Shown: positions 38,753 through 48,149, counted from the first letter of the stretch. The stretch: 64,000 nt of DNA from Phyllobacterium lublinensis (GCF_020164435.1 NZ_JAIUDQ010000005.1:62001-126000), one strand, 5' to 3'. Numbers and translations: made by a program. The notes: generated by a model not told the origin, from the sequence alone.

Positions 38753-39784
38753 CTAGCGCTGGCCGGGGCTTGTGGGAGGCCCGCTTGATTGACGCAGAAT
38801 GAGCTCAACGGGCCAAACCTCGTGGATATGCTCCACCGGCTCGCCATCAAGAACCCGTACGAGCATCTCCGCAATGCGGATTCCCGCCGAACGGATCGAC
38901 GAACGCGTTGTCGTCATCGACGGAACCATGTTGCTGGCATTCAGATAGGGAAATACGTCGTCATGGGCGATGATGGAAACTTCCTTGCCGATTTCATAAC
39001 CCTCTGAGCGGATCGCTCGCGAAACACCCAGCGCGGTCATCATCGAACCGGCGATAATCGCCGTGGGGTGCGGATCACAGGCCAGTAGCCGCTGTGTCTC
39101 GCGGAACGCCACTTCATCGGAGAAGCGTTCGTGCACAATGAAGCGCGGGTCCACTGGCACGCCGCGTCCCTGAAGAGCCTCGCGGTAGCCGAGCTCTCGA
39201 TGTTCGGAAAATGTATGTCCTTTCAAACCATCGATCATAGCGATGTGCCTGTGACCGAGATCGAGCAGATGGGAAGCGGCCTGACGGAAGGCGCCGGCAT
39301 TGTCGATGTCGAGCCATGCGTGCGGTGCTTCTATGTTCGTGCGTCCATGCAGGACAAAGGGAAATTTCTCTTCAATCAGCATGGTAACCCGTTCATCCAT
39401 CAGGGTAGGACCCGTGACGATGATTGCGTCGACACGCTTGCTTGAAATAAGGCGCTGGTAGGATGCTATCTCGTCATTGTTGGTTACCGGGCTCATCAGG
39501 AGATCGAATTCGTCCTGCGAGAGGCGTTCGGCCAGGCCGGAGAAGAATTCGCTGGTGTGAGGGCCAAAACGTTCGCTGCGATCATTCGGCATGAGAATGC
39601 CAATTGCGCCCACACGTCCAATTGCAAGACGTCGGGCATTGGCATTGGCGCTATAGCCAAATTGCAACGCGGCCCGGCTGACACGTTCGCGGGTGGCTTT
39701 GTTTACTTCGGGATAGCCGTTAAGGGCGCGACTGACGGTCGTCTGCGAAAGGCCCAGTTGTTCGGCCAGTTCTTTGAGTTTCAT
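38753..39784 (-). CDS. thuR: LacI family regulator, probable trehalose operon repressor ThuR
   Basis: A 343-residue repressor. The start MKLKELAEQLGLSQTTVSRA is a LacI-type helix-turn-helix followed by the hinge helix (ANANARRLAIGRVGAIGIL), and a periplasmic-binding-protein-like sugar domain follows. ATG at 39784 was chosen because the DNA-binding domain begins there; a longer frame starts at 39814. It is divergent from thuE, as in the thu locus of Sinorhizobium meliloti. A palindrome overlapping its own -10 region suggests autoregulation. The effector is probably trehalose or a derivative (inferred). Confidence 0.88.
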   Translation of the reverse strand: MKLKELAEQLGLSQTTVSRALNGYPEVNKATRERVSRAALQFGYSANANARRLAIGRVGAIGILMPNDRSERFGPHTSEFFSGLAERLSQDEFDLLMSPVTNNDEIASYQRLISSKRVDAIIVTGPTLMDERVTMLIEEKFPFVLHGRTNIEAPHAWLDIDNAGAFRQAASHLLDLGHRHIAMIDGLKGHTFSEHRELGYREALQGRGVPVDPRFIVHERFSDEVAFRETQRLLACDPHPTAIIAGSMMTALGVSRAIRSEGYEIGKEVSIIAHDDVFPYLNASNMVPSMTTTRSSIRSAGIRIAEMLVRVLDGEPVEHIHEVWPVELILRQSSGPPTSPGQR

Positions 39785-39881
39785 AACAAGCGATCCAATG
39801 GTTGCGTGCGCCAATTCCGTTCGGCAGCACGACGCTCAAACCTTATCCTATGCAACCGAACATATTCAAATTGTATCAAAA

Positions 39882-39897
39882 TTCAAAGCGCTTTGAA
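39882..39897. promoter_or_regulatory. ThuR operator 1 (thuR side)
   Basis: TTCAAAGCGCTTTGAA is a perfect 16-base palindrome with the central CG typical of LacI-family operators. It abuts the predicted -10 element of the leftward thuR promoter. Confidence 0.75.
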
Positions 39898-40088
39898 CAA
39901 TAGTACATATTTAACGACTGTCAACAATTGCTGTGGCAGGTCATCGCGCCAGCAGCGATATTCCGCTATCCATGGCTAAACTCTTGTTAATTCGCGGCTT
40001 TTCAAACGTAAACCTCGTCCACGCATTTCCGGGGTCACGGGCAAGGCAAAATTGCGGTTGACAAGCTCCCAAGGCTTTGCCACTTTTC

Positions 40089-40108
40089 AATTCAAAGCGC
40101 TTTGAATT
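40089..40108. promoter_or_regulatory. ThuR operator 2 (thuE side)
   Basis: The same 16-base palindrome as operator 1, here extended to a perfect 20 bases (AATTCAAAGCGCTTTGAATT). It lies 25 bases after a TTGACA box and 107 bases before the thuE ATG, a position suited to block transcription of the operon. Confidence 0.78.
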
Positions 40109-40214
40109 TCAGATTGTCGGGGATGATCATTGCGCTTCCGGAGGAATTTTTGACATGTGAGGGGCGTCACCGGAGGGTGAAGGCCTGATTTTCATCAGAT
40201 TTTGGGAGGGAACC

Positions 40215-41477
40215 ATGATCGCTAAGTCATTTGCTACAGCCCTTTTGGCTACAACGTTGCTGGCTTCGGGGGCATTTGCCGCCGAACTTTCCATCGTGTC
40301 GGGCGATACGGGCAATGGTCGCGAATTCCTGCGCAAGCAGCTCGATCGCTTTGAGAAAGAGACGGGCAACAAGGTTTCCATCGTTGCCATGCCCGCCAAC
40401 AGCTCCGACAATTTCGGCCAGTATCGGCTGTGGCTCGCTGCAGGAAATACCGATATTGACGTCTATCGGACGGATGTCATCTGGGCCCCGCAGTTGGCGG
40501 ATCAGTTTGTCGACCTGAAAGAAGCTGCCAAGGATGTGATCGATCAGCACATTCCTTCGATCATCGAAAGTCAGACGGTCGAAGGCAAACTTGTTGCACT
40601 GCCAATGTTCACTGATGCTCCAGCACTCTATTACCGCAAGGACCTTCTTGAAAAATACAAGAAGCCCGTCCCCAAGACCTGGGATGAAATGGCGGCGACA
40701 GCAAAGGAAATTCAGGACGCAGAGCGCGCTGCGGGCAACAAGAGCGTCTACGGCTATGTCTTCCAGGCCAATGCCTATGAAGGTCTGACTTGCAACGCGC
40801 TGGAGTGGGTCAAATCTTCGGGCGGTGGTCAGATCATTGAACCCGATGGAACGATCTCCATCAACAATCCAGATGCGGCCGCTGCAATCGACCGCGCCAA
40901 GGGGTGGGTGGACACGATTTCGCCGAAGGGCGTACTGGCTTATACCGAAGAAGAAGCGCGTGGCATCTGGCAGACGGGCAATTCCGTCTTCATGCGCAAC
41001 TGGCCTTATGCATATGCTCTCGGGAGCGGCAATGACAGTGCCATCAAGGGCAAGTTTGACGTCGCTCCGCTGCCCAGCGGCAAGGAGGGGCAAAGTTCGG
41101 CGGCAACCCTGGGCGGCTGGAATCTGGCTGTCTCCAAATATTCGAAGGCGCCGGATGAAGCGATCAAGCTGGTTCTTTTCCTTGGTTCCGCTGAACAGCA
41201 GAAGGAGAGGGCCATCGCGCTTGCCAGCATGCCGACCATCAAGTCGCTTTACGACGACAAGGACATCGCTGCCGCCCAGCCGCTGATTCCCGAATGGAAG
41301 CCGGTTTTCGAGAGCTCCGTACCGCGCCCGTCTGCGCCCACAAAGGTCAAGTACAACGAAGTGTCCAATATGTTCTGGAGCGCCGTTCACGACACCTTGT
41401 CGGGCAATGGCACTGCAGCCGACAATCTTGAATTGTTGGAAGCAAAACTGACGGAACTTCAGGGAGGTAGCTGGTAG
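40215..41477 (+). CDS. thuE: Trehalose ABC transporter, substrate-binding protein
   Basis: A 420-residue periplasmic binding protein of the extracellular solute-binding family 1. A signal peptide (IAKSFATALLATTLLASGAFA) ends before AELSIVSGD. The mature part has the family features VYRTDVIWAPQLADQF near 90 and TDAPALYYRKDLLEKY near 135. Its place in front of two permeases, an ATPase, thuA and thuB identifies it as ThuE, the trehalose/maltose binder of rhizobia. ATG follows GGGAGG. A strong hairpin follows the stop, probably raising its share of the mRNA. Confidence 0.93.
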   Translation: MIAKSFATALLATTLLASGAFAAELSIVSGDTGNGREFLRKQLDRFEKETGNKVSIVAMPANSSDNFGQYRLWLAAGNTDIDVYRTDVIWAPQLADQFVDLKEAAKDVIDQHIPSIIESQTVEGKLVALPMFTDAPALYYRKDLLEKYKKPVPKTWDEMAATAKEIQDAERAAGNKSVYGYVFQANAYEGLTCNALEWVKSSGGGQIIEPDGTISINNPDAAAAIDRAKGWVDTISPKGVLAYTEEEARGIWQTGNSVFMRNWPYAYALGSGNDSAIKGKFDVAPLPSGKEGQSSAATLGGWNLAVSKYSKAPDEAIKLVLFLGSAEQQKERAIALASMPTIKSLYDDKDIAAAQPLIPEWKPVFESSVPRPSAPTKVKYNEVSNMFWSAVHDTLSGNGTAADNLELLEAKLTELQGGSW

Positions 41478-41497
41478 CCCCTTGCCAGCAAAGGGCA

Positions 41498-41541
41498 CGG
41501 TGCGGGCGCTAATCTGAACCTCCCGGATGAGGCCCGCACCG
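41498..41541 (+). promoter_or_regulatory. Intercistronic hairpin between thuE and thuF
   Basis: A perfect 10-base GC-rich stem (CGGTGCGGGC, 41498-41507, with 41532-41541) and a 24-base loop lie 20 bases after the thuE stop. There is no T run. Such stems after binding-protein genes often protect the upstream message from 3' decay and give excess binding protein; that role is inferred. Confidence 0.55.
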
Positions 41542-41588
41542 CTCGCCTGAGCAAATCACTGACTTGAAACAAGATCACGGGCATAACT

Positions 41589-42536
41589 ATGACCCCTTCC
41601 TCCGCACGTTCAGAGCTTTTGCGGCAGCGCGCCAGGTCAGCGCGGCTGTTTCTTATTCCCATGATCCTGGCACTCGGCATCGTTGCAGGCTGGCCGTTGC
41701 TTCGGACAATCTATTTTTCCTTCACCGACGCTTCCCTGACCAACATGGCGGCGGCGAAGTGGGTGGGATTCAAGAACTACCTGTCATGGGTCCAATTGAA
41801 GAGCGGTCGCACGATCTATTCGGGCCTGTTGGCCGACCCTGCCTGGTGGAATGCGGTCTGGAACACCGTCCGTTTCAGTGTCATCTCGGTAACGCTTGAG
41901 GCGTTTTTCGGCATGATCGTTGCACTCGTGCTCAATGCCGAGTTCAAGGGCAGGGGCATCGTGCGTGCGGCCATACTGATACCCTGGGCGATCCCGACCA
42001 TTGTATCCGCCCGACTGTGGGGATGGATGCTGAATGACCAGTTCGGTATCCTGAATGATCTGTTCATGCGGCTCGGCATCATCAGTCAGCCTGTTGCCTG
42101 GACTGCCAGTGCCGACACGGCGATGACAGCCGTGTTGATTGTCGACGTCTGGAAGACGACGCCGTTCATGGCACTTCTCATCCTTGCGGGTTTGCAGATG
42201 GTTCCAAAGGACATCTACGAGGCCGCCCATATCGACGGTGTTCACCCGGTCCGGCAGTTCTTCCGCATTACGCTGCCCTTGATCAAGCCAGCACTGATGG
42301 TCGCCATTATCTTCAGGCTGCTCGACGCCATGCGCATCTTTGACCTGATCTATGTGCTGACACCCAACAGCTCACAAACCAAGACCATGTCCGTGCTTGC
42401 GCGCGAAAACCTGATCGAGTTCGACAAATTTGCTTACGGCTCGGCCCAGTCAACGATGTTGTTCCTCGTCATAGCGCTTATGACCATCGTCGCGATCTGG
42501 CTTGGCGGCGTACGCATGGATTCAGGAGACCGCTGA
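41589..42536 (+). CDS. thuF: Trehalose ABC transporter, permease subunit 1
   Basis: A 315-residue inner-membrane permease with six membrane segments, of the MalF-like sugar permease type. The EAA loop that contacts the ATPase is seen in PKDIYEAAHIDGVHPVRQFF near residue 205. The N-terminal SARLFLIPMILALGIVAGWP is a typical first segment. Its stop shares a base with the thuG ATG (TGATG), so the permeases are made in step. Confidence 0.94.
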   Translation: MTPSSARSELLRQRARSARLFLIPMILALGIVAGWPLLRTIYFSFTDASLTNMAAAKWVGFKNYLSWVQLKSGRTIYSGLLADPAWWNAVWNTVRFSVISVTLEAFFGMIVALVLNAEFKGRGIVRAAILIPWAIPTIVSARLWGWMLNDQFGILNDLFMRLGIISQPVAWTASADTAMTAVLIVDVWKTTPFMALLILAGLQMVPKDIYEAAHIDGVHPVRQFFRITLPLIKPALMVAIIFRLLDAMRIFDLIYVLTPNSSQTKTMSVLARENLIEFDKFAYGSAQSTMLFLVIALMTIVAIWLGGVRMDSGDR

Positions 42537-43366
42537 TGATTTGGAACCTCACCAAGACGGCTGCTTTCTATGCACTCGTGGGACTGATTGTCGTTCTGGC
42601 AGTGTTCCCATTCTATTATGCGATCATCACCAGTTTCAAATCCGGCAGCGCACTCTTCACCGTTTCATATTTGCCAACGTCTTTCTCGCTGGACAACTAC
42701 AGATCGGTCATCAGCGCCGGCAGTTTCAGCCGCAACCTGCTCAATTCGGTGATCGTGTCCAGCCTGGTCGTGCTCCTGGCGCTGCTCATAGCAGTCACCG
42801 CGTCATTTGCCCTGGCACGCGTCCGGTTTCGTGGTCGCTCCATGCTGCTGCTGACGATCCTGTCGGTCTCCATGTTTCCGCAGATTGCTGTATTGGCGGG
42901 GCTTTTTGAGGTCGTTCGTTACCTCGGTCTTTACAACACGCTGTGGAGCCTGGTGTTCTCCTATACAATATTCACGCTGCCTTTCACCGTATGGGTCCTG
43001 ACTACTTTCATGCGGGACCTTCCCGTCGAAATCGAAGAAGCGGCAATCGTGGATGGAGCAACGCCTTGGGTCATCATTACCAGGGTTTTCCTGCCGCTCA
43101 TGTGGCCGGCGATGGTGACCACGGGCCTGCTTGCCTTCATTGCGGCGTGGAATGAGTTCCTCTTCGCGCTCACTTTTACATCTTCCACCGAAACACGAAC
43201 AGTGCCGGTTACCATTGCGCTCCTGTCGGGTGCCAGCTCGCACGAAATTCCATGGGGAACGATCATGGCTGCTTCGGTAATTGTGACCGTGCCGCTCGTG
43301 GTTCTCGTTCTGATTTTCCAACGCAAAATTATCTCCGGTCTGACAGCCGGCGGCGTCAAGGGCTAA
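42536..43366 (+). CDS. thuG: Trehalose ABC transporter, permease subunit 2
   Basis: A 276-residue inner-membrane permease of the MalG type. It has six hydrophobic segments and the EAA loop [20 protein letters not shown] near residue 162, ending with LTAGGVKG, a usual MalG-family C-terminus. It starts in the overlap with thuF and ends 11 bases before thuK. With ThuF it should form the membrane channel. Confidence 0.94.
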   Translation: MIWNLTKTAAFYALVGLIVVLAVFPFYYAIITSFKSGSALFTVSYLPTSFSLDNYRSVISAGSFSRNLLNSVIVSSLVVLLALLIAVTASFALARVRFRGRSMLLLTILSVSMFPQIAVLAGLFEVVRYLGLYNTLWSLVFSYTIFTLPFTVWVLTTFMRDLPVEIEEAAIVDGATPWVIITRVFLPLMWPAMVTTGLLAFIAAWNEFLFALTFTSSTETRTVPVTIALLSGASSHEIPWGTIMAASVIVTVPLVVLVLIFQRKIISGLTAGGVKG

Positions 43367-43377
43367 GGAGTCCTCAC

Positions 43378-44388
43378 ATGACATCCATCCATCTCAACAA
43401 TGTCCGCAAATCGTTCGGCACTTTCGATGTGATCAAGGGAGTCGATCTCGAAATAAGCCCAGGCGAGTTCATGGTTTTTGTGGGCCCTTCGGGTTGCGGC
43501 AAGTCAACTTTGCTGCGCCTGATCGCCGGACTCGAAGACATTACGTCAGGCACGCTGGCCTTCGACGACAAGGTGGTCAACAGCCTGACGCCATCACAAC
43601 GCGGCATCGCAATGGTGTTTCAATCCTATGCGCTGTACCCGCACATGACTGTTTTCGATAATATGGCGTTTGGCCTCAAACTGGCCAAAGGTAGTGCCGG
43701 GGAGATCGAGCGGCGGGTGCACGAAGCGGCAGAAATGCTGCAGATAACGGCCTACCTCGATCGCTTGCCGAAGCAGCTCTCCGGTGGTCAGCGGCAACGC
43801 GTTGCCATCGGCCGCGCCATCGTCCGCGATCCGAAGGTGTTTCTGTTTGACGAACCCCTGTCCAATCTCGATGCCGCACTGCGGGTGCAGACACGGCTCG
43901 AGATTGCCAAACTGCACGCTAAAATGCATGAAACGACGATGATCTATGTGACGCATGATCAGGTTGAAGCCATGACCCTGGCTGATCGCATCTGTGTTTT
44001 GCGTGACGGCATAGTTGAGCAAGTGGGTACGCCGCTTGAGCTTTACGAGAAGCCTCAATCGATCTTTGTGGCGGGCTTCATCGGTTCGCCGAAGATGAAT
44101 TTCCTGACCGAGAGGCACGCGGACTCCTACAAGGCACATATCGTTGGAGTCCGGCCGGAGCATTTGGAGATCAAGGAGAAAGATGGAGCCTGGGATGGCA
44201 AGCTGATCTTGTCCGAAAACCTCGGCTCTGAGACCTACCTTTACATCGATATCGGCGCCAAGGATCCGCTTGTCGTCAGACAGGACGGCACTGCACGTCA
44301 GCAGCCGGGTGAGCGGCTCTACATTTCGCCAATCAACGACAATGTCCATCGCTTTGACCAAACCGGCCGGCCCGCGGCGTCTTACTAG
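43378..44388 (+). CDS. thuK: Trehalose ABC transporter, ATP-binding subunit
   Basis: A 336-residue MalK/UgpC-type ATPase. Walker A is GPSGCGKST near residue 37, the signature [14 protein letters not shown] lies near 133 and Walker [14 protein letters not shown] near 152. The C-terminal TOBE domain starts after [16 protein letters not shown] at 43378 follows AAGGAG; the longer open frame from 43252 overlaps thuG and is not used. It is the energising subunit for ThuFG. Confidence 0.95.
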   Translation: MTSIHLNNVRKSFGTFDVIKGVDLEISPGEFMVFVGPSGCGKSTLLRLIAGLEDITSGTLAFDDKVVNSLTPSQRGIAMVFQSYALYPHMTVFDNMAFGLKLAKGSAGEIERRVHEAAEMLQITAYLDRLPKQLSGGQRQRVAIGRAIVRDPKVFLFDEPLSNLDAALRVQTRLEIAKLHAKMHETTMIYVTHDQVEAMTLADRICVLRDGIVEQVGTPLELYEKPQSIFVAGFIGSPKMNFLTERHADSYKAHIVGVRPEHLEIKEKDGAWDGKLILSENLGSETYLYIDIGAKDPLVVRQDGTARQQPGERLYISPINDNVHRFDQTGRPAASY

Positions 44389-44399
44389 CACAAAAATCA

Positions 44400-44428
44400 G
44401 GCAACGAATGAGCCGGTCATCCGTTGCC
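44400..44428 (+). promoter_or_regulatory. Hairpin between thuK and thuA
   Basis: GGCAACG (44400-44406) pairs with CGTTGCC (44422-44428); inside, ATGA pairs with TCAT around the loop GCCGG. It separates the transport half from the catabolic half of the operon. No T run follows, so partial termination or mRNA processing is more likely than a full stop. Confidence 0.45.
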
Positions 44429-44474
44429 CTTTGAAATCCTCCCTATGGCACACAGCATGAACAGGAATACGACA

Positions 44475-45257
44475 ATGACCATCCGAACACTCGTCTGGGG
44501 CGAAAACGTTCATGAAAAGATGAACAAGACAGTCGCTGAGATTTACCCCGAGGGCATGCACAATCAGATAGCCAAGCTCCTGGCAGCGGACGATAACCTT
44601 GCCGTAAAGACCACGACCTTGCAGGAACCGGAGCATGGGCTGACGGAGAAGGCGCTTGGCGAGACAGACGTTCTCATTTGGTGGGGGCACCGCGCCCATG
44701 GCGATGTCAGCGACGAAATCGTTGAACGCGTTGCCAAACGCGTCTGGGAGGGAATGGGCCTGATCGTCCTGCACTCCGGGCACTTCTCGAAGATCTTCAA
44801 ACGCTTGATGGGTTCGCCCTGTGCGCTGCACTGGCGCGAGGCGGGCGAGCGTGAACGGCTCTGGGTGGTCAACCCCGGTCATCCTATTGCCAAGGGCTTG
44901 CCAGCCTATTTCGAGCTGGAGAACGAGGAGATGTATGGCGAGCCGTTCTCCGTACCGGAACCGCTCGAAACGATCTTCGTATCGTGGTTTCAGGGTGGTG
45001 AAGTGTTCCGTTCCGGCCTTACCTATCGGAAGGGTGCGGGCAATGTGTTCTACTTCCGTCCTGGCCACGAGACATATCCAACCTATCATGACGAGACAGT
45101 CGGCCTTGTACTGCGCAATGCAGTGAACTGGGCGAACAATCCGAACCGGTACCCCGACATTACCACAGCGCCAAACGTGCCGGTCGAGAAGGCCATTGAG
45201 CCGATTTCCGCGCGGGGTGGCAGTCTTCACGAGGCCGGCGAAGAAGGTTTCAAGTAA
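44475..45257 (+). CDS. thuA: Trehalose utilization protein ThuA
   Basis: A 260-residue cytoplasmic protein of the ThuA family with a class I amidotransferase-like fold. Features are [15 protein letters not shown] at the start, [17 protein letters not shown] near 72, [18 protein letters not shown] near 98 and [14 protein letters not shown] near 198. In S. meliloti thuA and thuB are needed for trehalose, maltitol and sucrose use through 3-keto intermediates. ATG at 44475 was chosen by family start; a CAGGA lies 8 bases before it. It lies 86 bases after thuK. Confidence 0.93.
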   Translation: MTIRTLVWGENVHEKMNKTVAEIYPEGMHNQIAKLLAADDNLAVKTTTLQEPEHGLTEKALGETDVLIWWGHRAHGDVSDEIVERVAKRVWEGMGLIVLHSGHFSKIFKRLMGSPCALHWREAGERERLWVVNPGHPIAKGLPAYFELENEEMYGEPFSVPEPLETIFVSWFQGGEVFRSGLTYRKGAGNVFYFRPGHETYPTYHDETVGLVLRNAVNWANNPNRYPDITTAPNVPVEKAIEPISARGGSLHEAGEEGFK

Positions 45258-45366
45258 GCGTTACCCTACCACTGGTTGTGGCTGCCAGCCCGGCTGGGGT
45301 CGCGGTGATATCATATTCTGATGCCTGCCTGCGAGTTTGTGCGGCACTTTAACTAAGGACTGGACC

Positions 45367-46416
45367 ATGCGCCTTTTAATCTTGGGGACCGGCCATATGG
45401 CCCATACACACGCCCGTCATTTTATCGAGATCGAGGGTGTGACGCTTGCTGGTGCAGTCGACGTCGACCCTTCTCGAGCGGAAGCATTCCGCGAGAAGTA
45501 CAATATCCAGCGAGCATTCACTTCACTAGGCGATGCCGTCGCGTGGGGAGAATTCGATTCGGTCGCCAATGTGACGCCAGATAGCGCACATCATGCGACG
45601 ACGCTGCAATGCCTGGCCGCCGGCAAGCATGTGTTCTGCGAAAAACCGTTGGCGACAAACTATCAGGACGCCATGGAAATGGCGGCAAGGGCCGAGTCAT
45701 CCAATCTGGTGGGAATGGTGAACCTGACCTATCGCAACGTCGCGCAGCTGCAGGCCGCCCGCAAACTGGTGACAGGTGGAGAGGTCGGCAAGATCAGGCA
45801 CGTCGAGGCGTCCTATCTGCAGAGCTGGCTTGTTTCAAAGCAATGGGGGGACTGGCGCTCGGAAAGCAAGTGGCTCTGGCGCCTATCCAAGAAGCATGGG
45901 TCTAATGGCACATTGGGCGACGTCGGAGTGCACATTCTCGATTTCGTCGTCCACGGCACGGACACGGAGATAGACGAGATATTTTGTCGACTTAAGGCTT
46001 TCGACAAGGCGGACGGTAACCGTATTGGCGAGTATGAACTGGATGCCAACGACAGCTTCACCATGACCGTCAGCTTTACCAATGGTGCGTTGGGTGTCGT
46101 CCATTCGAGCCGTTGGGCGACAGGCCACGTCAACGAATTGCGTCTTCGCGTATATGGCGACAAGGGGTCCTTCGAGGTGGTCCATCGCCACGATGGGTCA
46201 AAACTGCTCGCATGTCTCGGTGACGACATCGAGACTGCTACATGGAGAGAGATTGAGGCCGAGCCTGTTTCTACAAATTATCAGCGCTTTGTCGATGCGG
46301 TGAGGCAGGGCAAGGTATTGGAACCATCATTCCTGCATGCGGCCAAGCTGCAGAAGGCGCTCGATCTCGCCAACATTACGGAGATCGACCGCAGGGAGCA
46401 CCGGTTGGAAGGGTAA
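45367..46416 (+). CDS. thuB: Gfo/Idh/MocA family oxidoreductase ThuB
   Basis: A 349-residue NAD(P)-dependent sugar dehydrogenase. The Rossmann start MRLLILGTGHMAHTHARHF, the EKP motif in GKHVFCEKPLATNY near 90 and the DVGVHILDFVVHG stretch near 193 (Asp and His of the active site) place it in the Gfo/Idh/MocA family. Next to thuA it is ThuB, which in rhizobia oxidises disaccharides at carbon 3. ATG at 45367 was chosen over 45337 by the Rossmann start. It is the last gene of the operon and is convergent with moeA. Confidence 0.92.
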   Translation: MRLLILGTGHMAHTHARHFIEIEGVTLAGAVDVDPSRAEAFREKYNIQRAFTSLGDAVAWGEFDSVANVTPDSAHHATTLQCLAAGKHVFCEKPLATNYQDAMEMAARAESSNLVGMVNLTYRNVAQLQAARKLVTGGEVGKIRHVEASYLQSWLVSKQWGDWRSESKWLWRLSKKHGSNGTLGDVGVHILDFVVHGTDTEIDEIFCRLKAFDKADGNRIGEYELDANDSFTMTVSFTNGALGVVHSSRWATGHVNELRLRVYGDKGSFEVVHRHDGSKLLACLGDDIETATWREIEAEPVSTNYQRFVDAVRQGKVLEPSFLHAAKLQKALDLANITEIDRREHRLEG

Positions 46417-46427
46417 TCAGGGATACA

Positions 46428-46452
46428 AGCCGTGTCAGCCAGATTCACGGCT
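46428..46452. terminator. Hairpin between convergent thuB and moeA
   Basis: AGCCGTG pairs with CACGGCT across an 11-base loop in the 36 bases between the two stop codons. There is no T run on either side, so it is at best a weak bidirectional terminator. Confidence 0.35.
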
Positions 46453-47661
46453 CTAGCGCAGCATCAGCACCGTGCATGTCGAGCCTGCCTTGCTCGCGGC
46501 GGCATGCGGCTTGCGGATAATCAGCCCGTCGGCATCCGCCATGAATTTGAGCATGGATGAATCCTGTACCGCAAATGGCGTTGCAATCAACGTGCCGTCC
46601 GCATCCATCGCGACGCGGGCGCGAACATAATCCTGGCGCAGATCGTTGGTTCCCATATCGCTTCCCAAAACGGCAGTCCGCAAGTTGGGAGCATGCGGCA
46701 ATCCCAGCACGGCACGGATGAGCGGTTTCAGGAAAATGTGGGCGCAGATCAGGCTTGAGACAGGATTGCCAGGAAGACCCAGGATTTGCATCCCGTTGAG
46801 CCTTCCGAACATCAGCGGCTTGCCGGGTCGAAGCGCGATCTTCCAAAAATCGAGTTCCATGCCGCGCGCCGCCAACGCCGGCTGCACGAGGTCATGATCA
46901 CCAACGGAAGCACCGCCAAGCGTTACAAGCATGTCCGCTTCTGCGGAAATCGCCCGATCGAGTGCTTCGCTCAATGCTTCAAGACGATCTTCAGCGATTC
47001 CAAGGTCGACGGGGAGAGCGCCCGAATTTCGGACGATTTCCGCCAGACCATAGCTGTTGGATGAGATTATCTGGTCCGGCCGGTAACTGCCGCCCGGTTT
47101 GACCAGTTCGTCGCCGGTCGCCAGAATTGCCACGCGCGGACGCCGCACCAGAGGCACGGTTGGATGATTTGCAGCCGCGGCCAGGGCGAGCGCGGCAGGA
47201 TCAAGTAGACGTCCGGCATTCAGCAGCAAATCGCCTTCATCAAAATCCAGCCCGGCCCGTCGAACGTTCTTTCCATGGGGGGCCGTCTCGGCGATCTCGA
47301 CACTGTCGCCTTTGCGGACAGTGTTTTCTTGAATGACGACCGTATCGGTACCCTGCGGCAATGGCGCTCCGGTCAGGATACGGACAGCTTCGCCTGCACC
47401 GACCACACCGGCAAACCCGTGTCCCGCTGCAGACTGGCCGATCAGCTTCAACGTGACCGGTACCTCGGTCACGTCAGCGGCCCGCACGGCATAGCCATCC
47501 ATGGCCGACGCAGCAAAGGGCGGCTGTTGGCGGGTTGCCCGCAAATCCGCAGCGAGAACGCGTCCGCCGGCTTCATCCAGGGGAACCATCTCGGTGTCAC
47601 CCCTTCGGGCACCACCAAGAATTCGCGCCAGCGCCTCATCAACGGGAAGAAGTCCTGCCAT
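46453..47661 (-). CDS. moeA: Molybdopterin molybdenumtransferase MoeA
   Basis: Inserts molybdate into adenylated molybdopterin, the last step of molybdenum cofactor synthesis. The 402 residues carry the N-terminal AASAMDGYAVRAADV near 50, GAPLPQGTDTVV near 96, and the cofactor-binding domain VAILATGDELVKPG and LVTLGGASVGDHDLV near 245. It begins 2 bases after the moaC stop. It is the last gene of the ppiD-trpDC-moaC run. Confidence 0.95.
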   Translation of the reverse strand: MAGLLPVDEALARILGGARRGDTEMVPLDEAGGRVLAADLRATRQQPPFAASAMDGYAVRAADVTEVPVTLKLIGQSAAGHGFAGVVGAGEAVRILTGAPLPQGTDTVVIQENTVRKGDSVEIAETAPHGKNVRRAGLDFDEGDLLLNAGRLLDPAALALAAAANHPTVPLVRRPRVAILATGDELVKPGGSYRPDQIISSNSYGLAEIVRNSGALPVDLGIAEDRLEALSEALDRAISAEADMLVTLGGASVGDHDLVQPALAARGMELDFWKIALRPGKPLMFGRLNGMQILGLPGNPVSSLICAHIFLKPLIRAVLGLPHAPNLRTAVLGSDMGTNDLRQDYVRARVAMDADGTLIATPFAVQDSSMLKFMADADGLIIRKPHAAASKAGSTCTVLMLR

Positions 47662-47663
47662 TT

Positions 47664-48149
47664 CTATTTCTCGCTCGCCGACCAGTCACCGGACTTGCCG
47701 CCGCTCTTTTGCAGGAGACGTATGTCTTGAATGACCATGCCCTTGTCGACCGCTTTGGCCATGTCGTAAATTGTGAGGCACGCGATCGAAACCGCCGTCA
47801 GCGCTTCCATTTCCACGCCAGTCTTGCCGGTCAGCTTGACTGTCGCAACGACCTGCAATCCGGGCAAGGCTTCGTCGGGCTCTATCTCGACTGAAATCTT
47901 GCTCAGGAGCAGGGGATGGCAGAGCGGGATCAGATCATGGGTCTTCTTCGCGGCCATGATGCCCGCAATGCGCGCCGCGCCAATGACGTCGCCCTTGGCG
48001 GCGTTGCCCGACTTGATGAGCGTCAGCGTTGCAGGTTGCATCTTCACTGAACCTTCGGCGACGGCGATACGCACCGTTTCAGCCTTGTCGCCGACATCGA
48101 CCATGCGGGCTGCACCCGTCTCGTCGAGATGCGTCAGCCTCGCGCTCAT
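47664..48149 (-). CDS. moaC: Cyclic pyranopterin monophosphate synthase MoaC
   Basis: Converts the MoaA product to cyclic pyranopterin monophosphate. The 161 residues show [20 protein letters not shown] at the N-terminus, [20 protein letters not shown] near 52, [11 protein letters not shown] near 72 and the Lys-Ser-Gly end [15 protein letters not shown]. It overlaps trpC by 4 bases (ATGA). MoaA is not in the window, so the other cofactor genes lie elsewhere. Confidence 0.96.
   Translation of the reverse strand: MSARLTHLDETGAARMVDVGDKAETVRIAVAEGSVKMQPATLTLIKSGNAAKGDVIGAARIAGIMAAKKTHDLIPLCHPLLLSKISVEIEPDEALPGLQVVATVKLTGKTGVEMEALTAVSIACLTIYDMAKAVDKGMVIQDIRLLQKSGGKSGDWSASEK

Larger units (their letters stand above)
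39785..40214. promoter_or_regulatory. Divergent control region between thuR and thuE
   Basis: These 430 bases hold no gene. They contain two exact TTGACA boxes, one facing each way: 39919-39924 on the minus strand, followed after 16 bases by TATTGT toward thuR, and 40058-40063 on the plus strand toward thuE. Each is followed by the same palindromic operator. The remaining sequence shows no open frame of note. GGGAGG precedes the thuE ATG. Confidence 0.7.

Noticed and set aside
40227..41498. A 423-codon open frame on the minus strand opposite thuE
   Set aside because: It mirrors a clear binding-protein gene with signal peptide. Long antisense frames are common opposite GC-rich genes, and its sequence has no recognisable domain.
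43594..45230. Two long minus-strand frames opposite thuK and thuA
   Set aside because: Both lie fully against strongly supported genes and read as codon-bias shadows.
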